Shown here piece by piece: positions 62,925-64,000 of a DNA stretch of 64,000 nucleotides (its first letter is position 1; each line of letters begins with the position of its first letter). The notes under the pieces were generated by a model. That model was not told the DNA's origin. It worked only from the letters and a program-made list of their open reading frames with translations, and made no database searches. Origin of the DNA: G026625185 sp963727835 (lineage in GTDB: Bacteria > Desulfobacterota > WTBG01 > JAGOGO01); NCBI GenBank assembly GCA_963727835.1, contig CAVSIB010000048.1, forward strand, positions 55,090-119,089, written 5' to 3'. The translations under genes and the position numbers were made by a program.

Positions 62925-63628
62925 TCATAAACCCTTCAAATATTCACTTCCCCCGAGCAATGCCATCTGCCTTAATACCCAATATTTTCGGCTCATAATA
63001 TAAGGAGAGGGATTACGAGCAGAAAAGCGATGGGGATTGGGTAAAATTGCTGCCAAGAGAGCAGCCTGTTCCGGAGTCAATCGTTTTGCTGACGTATTGA
63101 AATAAAGCTTGGAGGCTGCCTCAACCCCAAAGGTATGCTTTCCCAATTCCACGGTATTTAAATACACCTCAAGAATCCGCTTTTTACTCCACAGTAACTC
63201 GATCACCGCCGTAAAATAAGCTTCAAGGCCTTTTCTCATAAAACTTCGGCCTGGCCAGAGAAATAAATTTTTCGTTACTTGCTGACTTATTGTGCTCGCG
63301 CCACGAATACGTCTGCTCCTTTGGTTATGTTTAACCGCTTTTTCAATGGCTTCAAAGTCAAATCCATGGTGGTCAGAAAAATTCTGATCTTCCGCCGCGA
63401 TCACTGCAATCTGCATGGATGGAGATATGTTTTTGAGATCTGCCCATGCGCGTCGAAGCGTTATTTTTTCTTTTTCCTGAGAGCCTCAAGTTGGTCACGG
63501 ATTATAAATGAGGTAATCGGGGGGTCAACCCATTTAAAAAGGGAAACCACCAGGAGCGAAAAAAGCAAACACCCTATGGTGATTTTTAGAAAAAATTTTT
63601 CGATGGTTTTAAGTTTAGAAAATCTCAT
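62925..63628 (-). pseudogene. mtgA: Monofunctional peptidoglycan transglycosylase, one frameshift
   Basis: MtgA polymerises lipid II glycan strands at the inner membrane (GT51 family). ATG 63628 starts MRFSKLKTIEKFF, then a membrane helix (ITIGCLLFSLLVVSLF) and KWVDPPITSFI. At the six-A run (63464-63469 on the plus strand) the frame meets TAA. A -1 shift there continues ITLRRAWADLKNISPSM into the catalytic block AVIAAEDQNFSDHHGFDFEA with the active Glu, RGASTISQQVTKNLFLW and KKRILEVYLNTVELG. Corrected length is 234 residues, as normal. An IS end lies only about 28 bases upstream. Confidence 0.85.
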
Positions 63629-63655
63629 TCTTTTTTTTGAACTAAAAAATGTTGA

Positions 63656-64000
63656 TGTTACCCCGAAAAAGCGGACACGCCGTTAAGCGGCTTTACGCGC
63701 CATTCGGTTTTCGAATTCAAGAGGCGACAGATAGCCTAAAGAAGAATGCCTCCTGATGTGACTATAAAAGACTTCGATATATTCAAAGATGCTCTGCCGG
63801 GCCTGTGCCCGTATTCGGTATCTTCCAAAATAAACGACTTCTTTTTTGAGCGTATGGAAGAACGATTCCATCACAGCGTTATCATGGCAATTGCCCTTGG
63901 CACTCATGCTCTGGGAAAACTGATGCTGCTTGAGCATACTCCGGAACGCCTGTGCTGCATACTGGCTGCCGCGATCCGAATGGAACATAACACCCGGACG
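63656..64000 (-). mobile_element. IS3-family insertion sequence, one end, cut by the window edge
   Basis: The element end appears near TGTTACCCCGAAAAAGCGGA at 63656 and carries the transposase 3' end just inside. The start Tg matches IS3 ends (TG...CA). The other end lies beyond the window. It inserted immediately upstream of mtgA. Confidence 0.7.
63683..64000 (-). CDS. IS3-family transposase OrfB, C-terminal part
   Basis: An integrase-core protein fragment, open to the right edge. It shows the second Asp (MFHSDRGSQYAAQAFR) and the catalytic Glu (KGNCHDNAVMESFFHTLKKE) of the DDE triad. It ends RRHSSLGYLSPLEFENRMAR, typical of the IS3 group. The first Asp lies outside the window. Confidence 0.93.
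   Translation of the reverse strand, partial: RPGVMFHSDRGSQYAAQAFRSMLKQHQFSQSMSAKGNCHDNAVMESFFHTLKKEVVYFGRYRIRAQARQSIFEYIEVFYSHIRRHSSLGYLSPLEFENRMARKAA

Overview
The window comes from a Gram-negative (diderm) bacterium. Evidence is lipid A and LPS genes (lpxK, a PagL-like deacylase, a heptosyltransferase), an RND tripartite efflux operon, a lipoprotein and a monofunctional transglycosylase. The zinc-type S14, the enlarged RNA polymerase beta' and the gene order tRNA-tuf-rpmG-secE-nusG-rplKAJL-rpoBC-rpsLG-fusA-tuf-S10-spc-alpha argue against an enteric bacterium. I would guess a Desulfobacterota or Nitrospirota-like lineage, but this is unresolved.

Layout: (1) 0-4.5 kb, an accessory, visibly GC-richer segment with a truncated LAGLIDADG-type gene, a flavin reductase-like protein and two FAD oxidoreductases. 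(2) 4.5-6.0 kb, small minus-strand genes: tiny membrane ORFs, a DUF4405-like membrane protein, a ferritin-like gene with an internal stop, and a lipoprotein. (3) 6.1-10.6 kb, a broken dnaJ-like gene, then an outer-membrane lipid module (lpxK, pagL-like, heptosyltransferase, Trm112-like). (4) 10.6-16.3 kb, rpmH-rnpA-yidD-yidC-jag-mnmE-pdxA. (5) 16.4-49.3 kb, one continuous translation/transcription array with five tRNA genes, two near-identical tuf genes, rpoBC and the str, S10, spc and alpha clusters. It ends in a strong terminator. (6) 49.5-50.9 kb, a TrpB2-type tryptophan synthase beta. (7) 51-64 kb, an accessory region: pseudogenes, a GC-richer minus-strand mdtABC-like efflux operon with a NodT-type outer membrane factor, IS3-family fragments, a DUF3300 protein, an IS1182-like remnant, mtgA and a partial IS3 element at the right edge.

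The strongest oddities are as follows. RpoC carries roughly 230 extra residues in the SI3 position, containing a duplicated ~55-residue unit. The tuf genes have strikingly purine-ending codon use. Only the 3' tail of adk survives between secY and infA, with map missing. Reading-frame defects are numerous: six single-base insertions in fusA, rpsJ, rplD and rplB, all within 31.8-37.5 kb, an in-frame TAG in rplN, and others outside. The intact tuf copy inside the damaged interval suggests consensus error in a low-coverage stretch, but four of the six insertions create a stop as the very next codon, which deserves a read-level check. I did not find a convincing new multi-gene defence or biosynthetic system.
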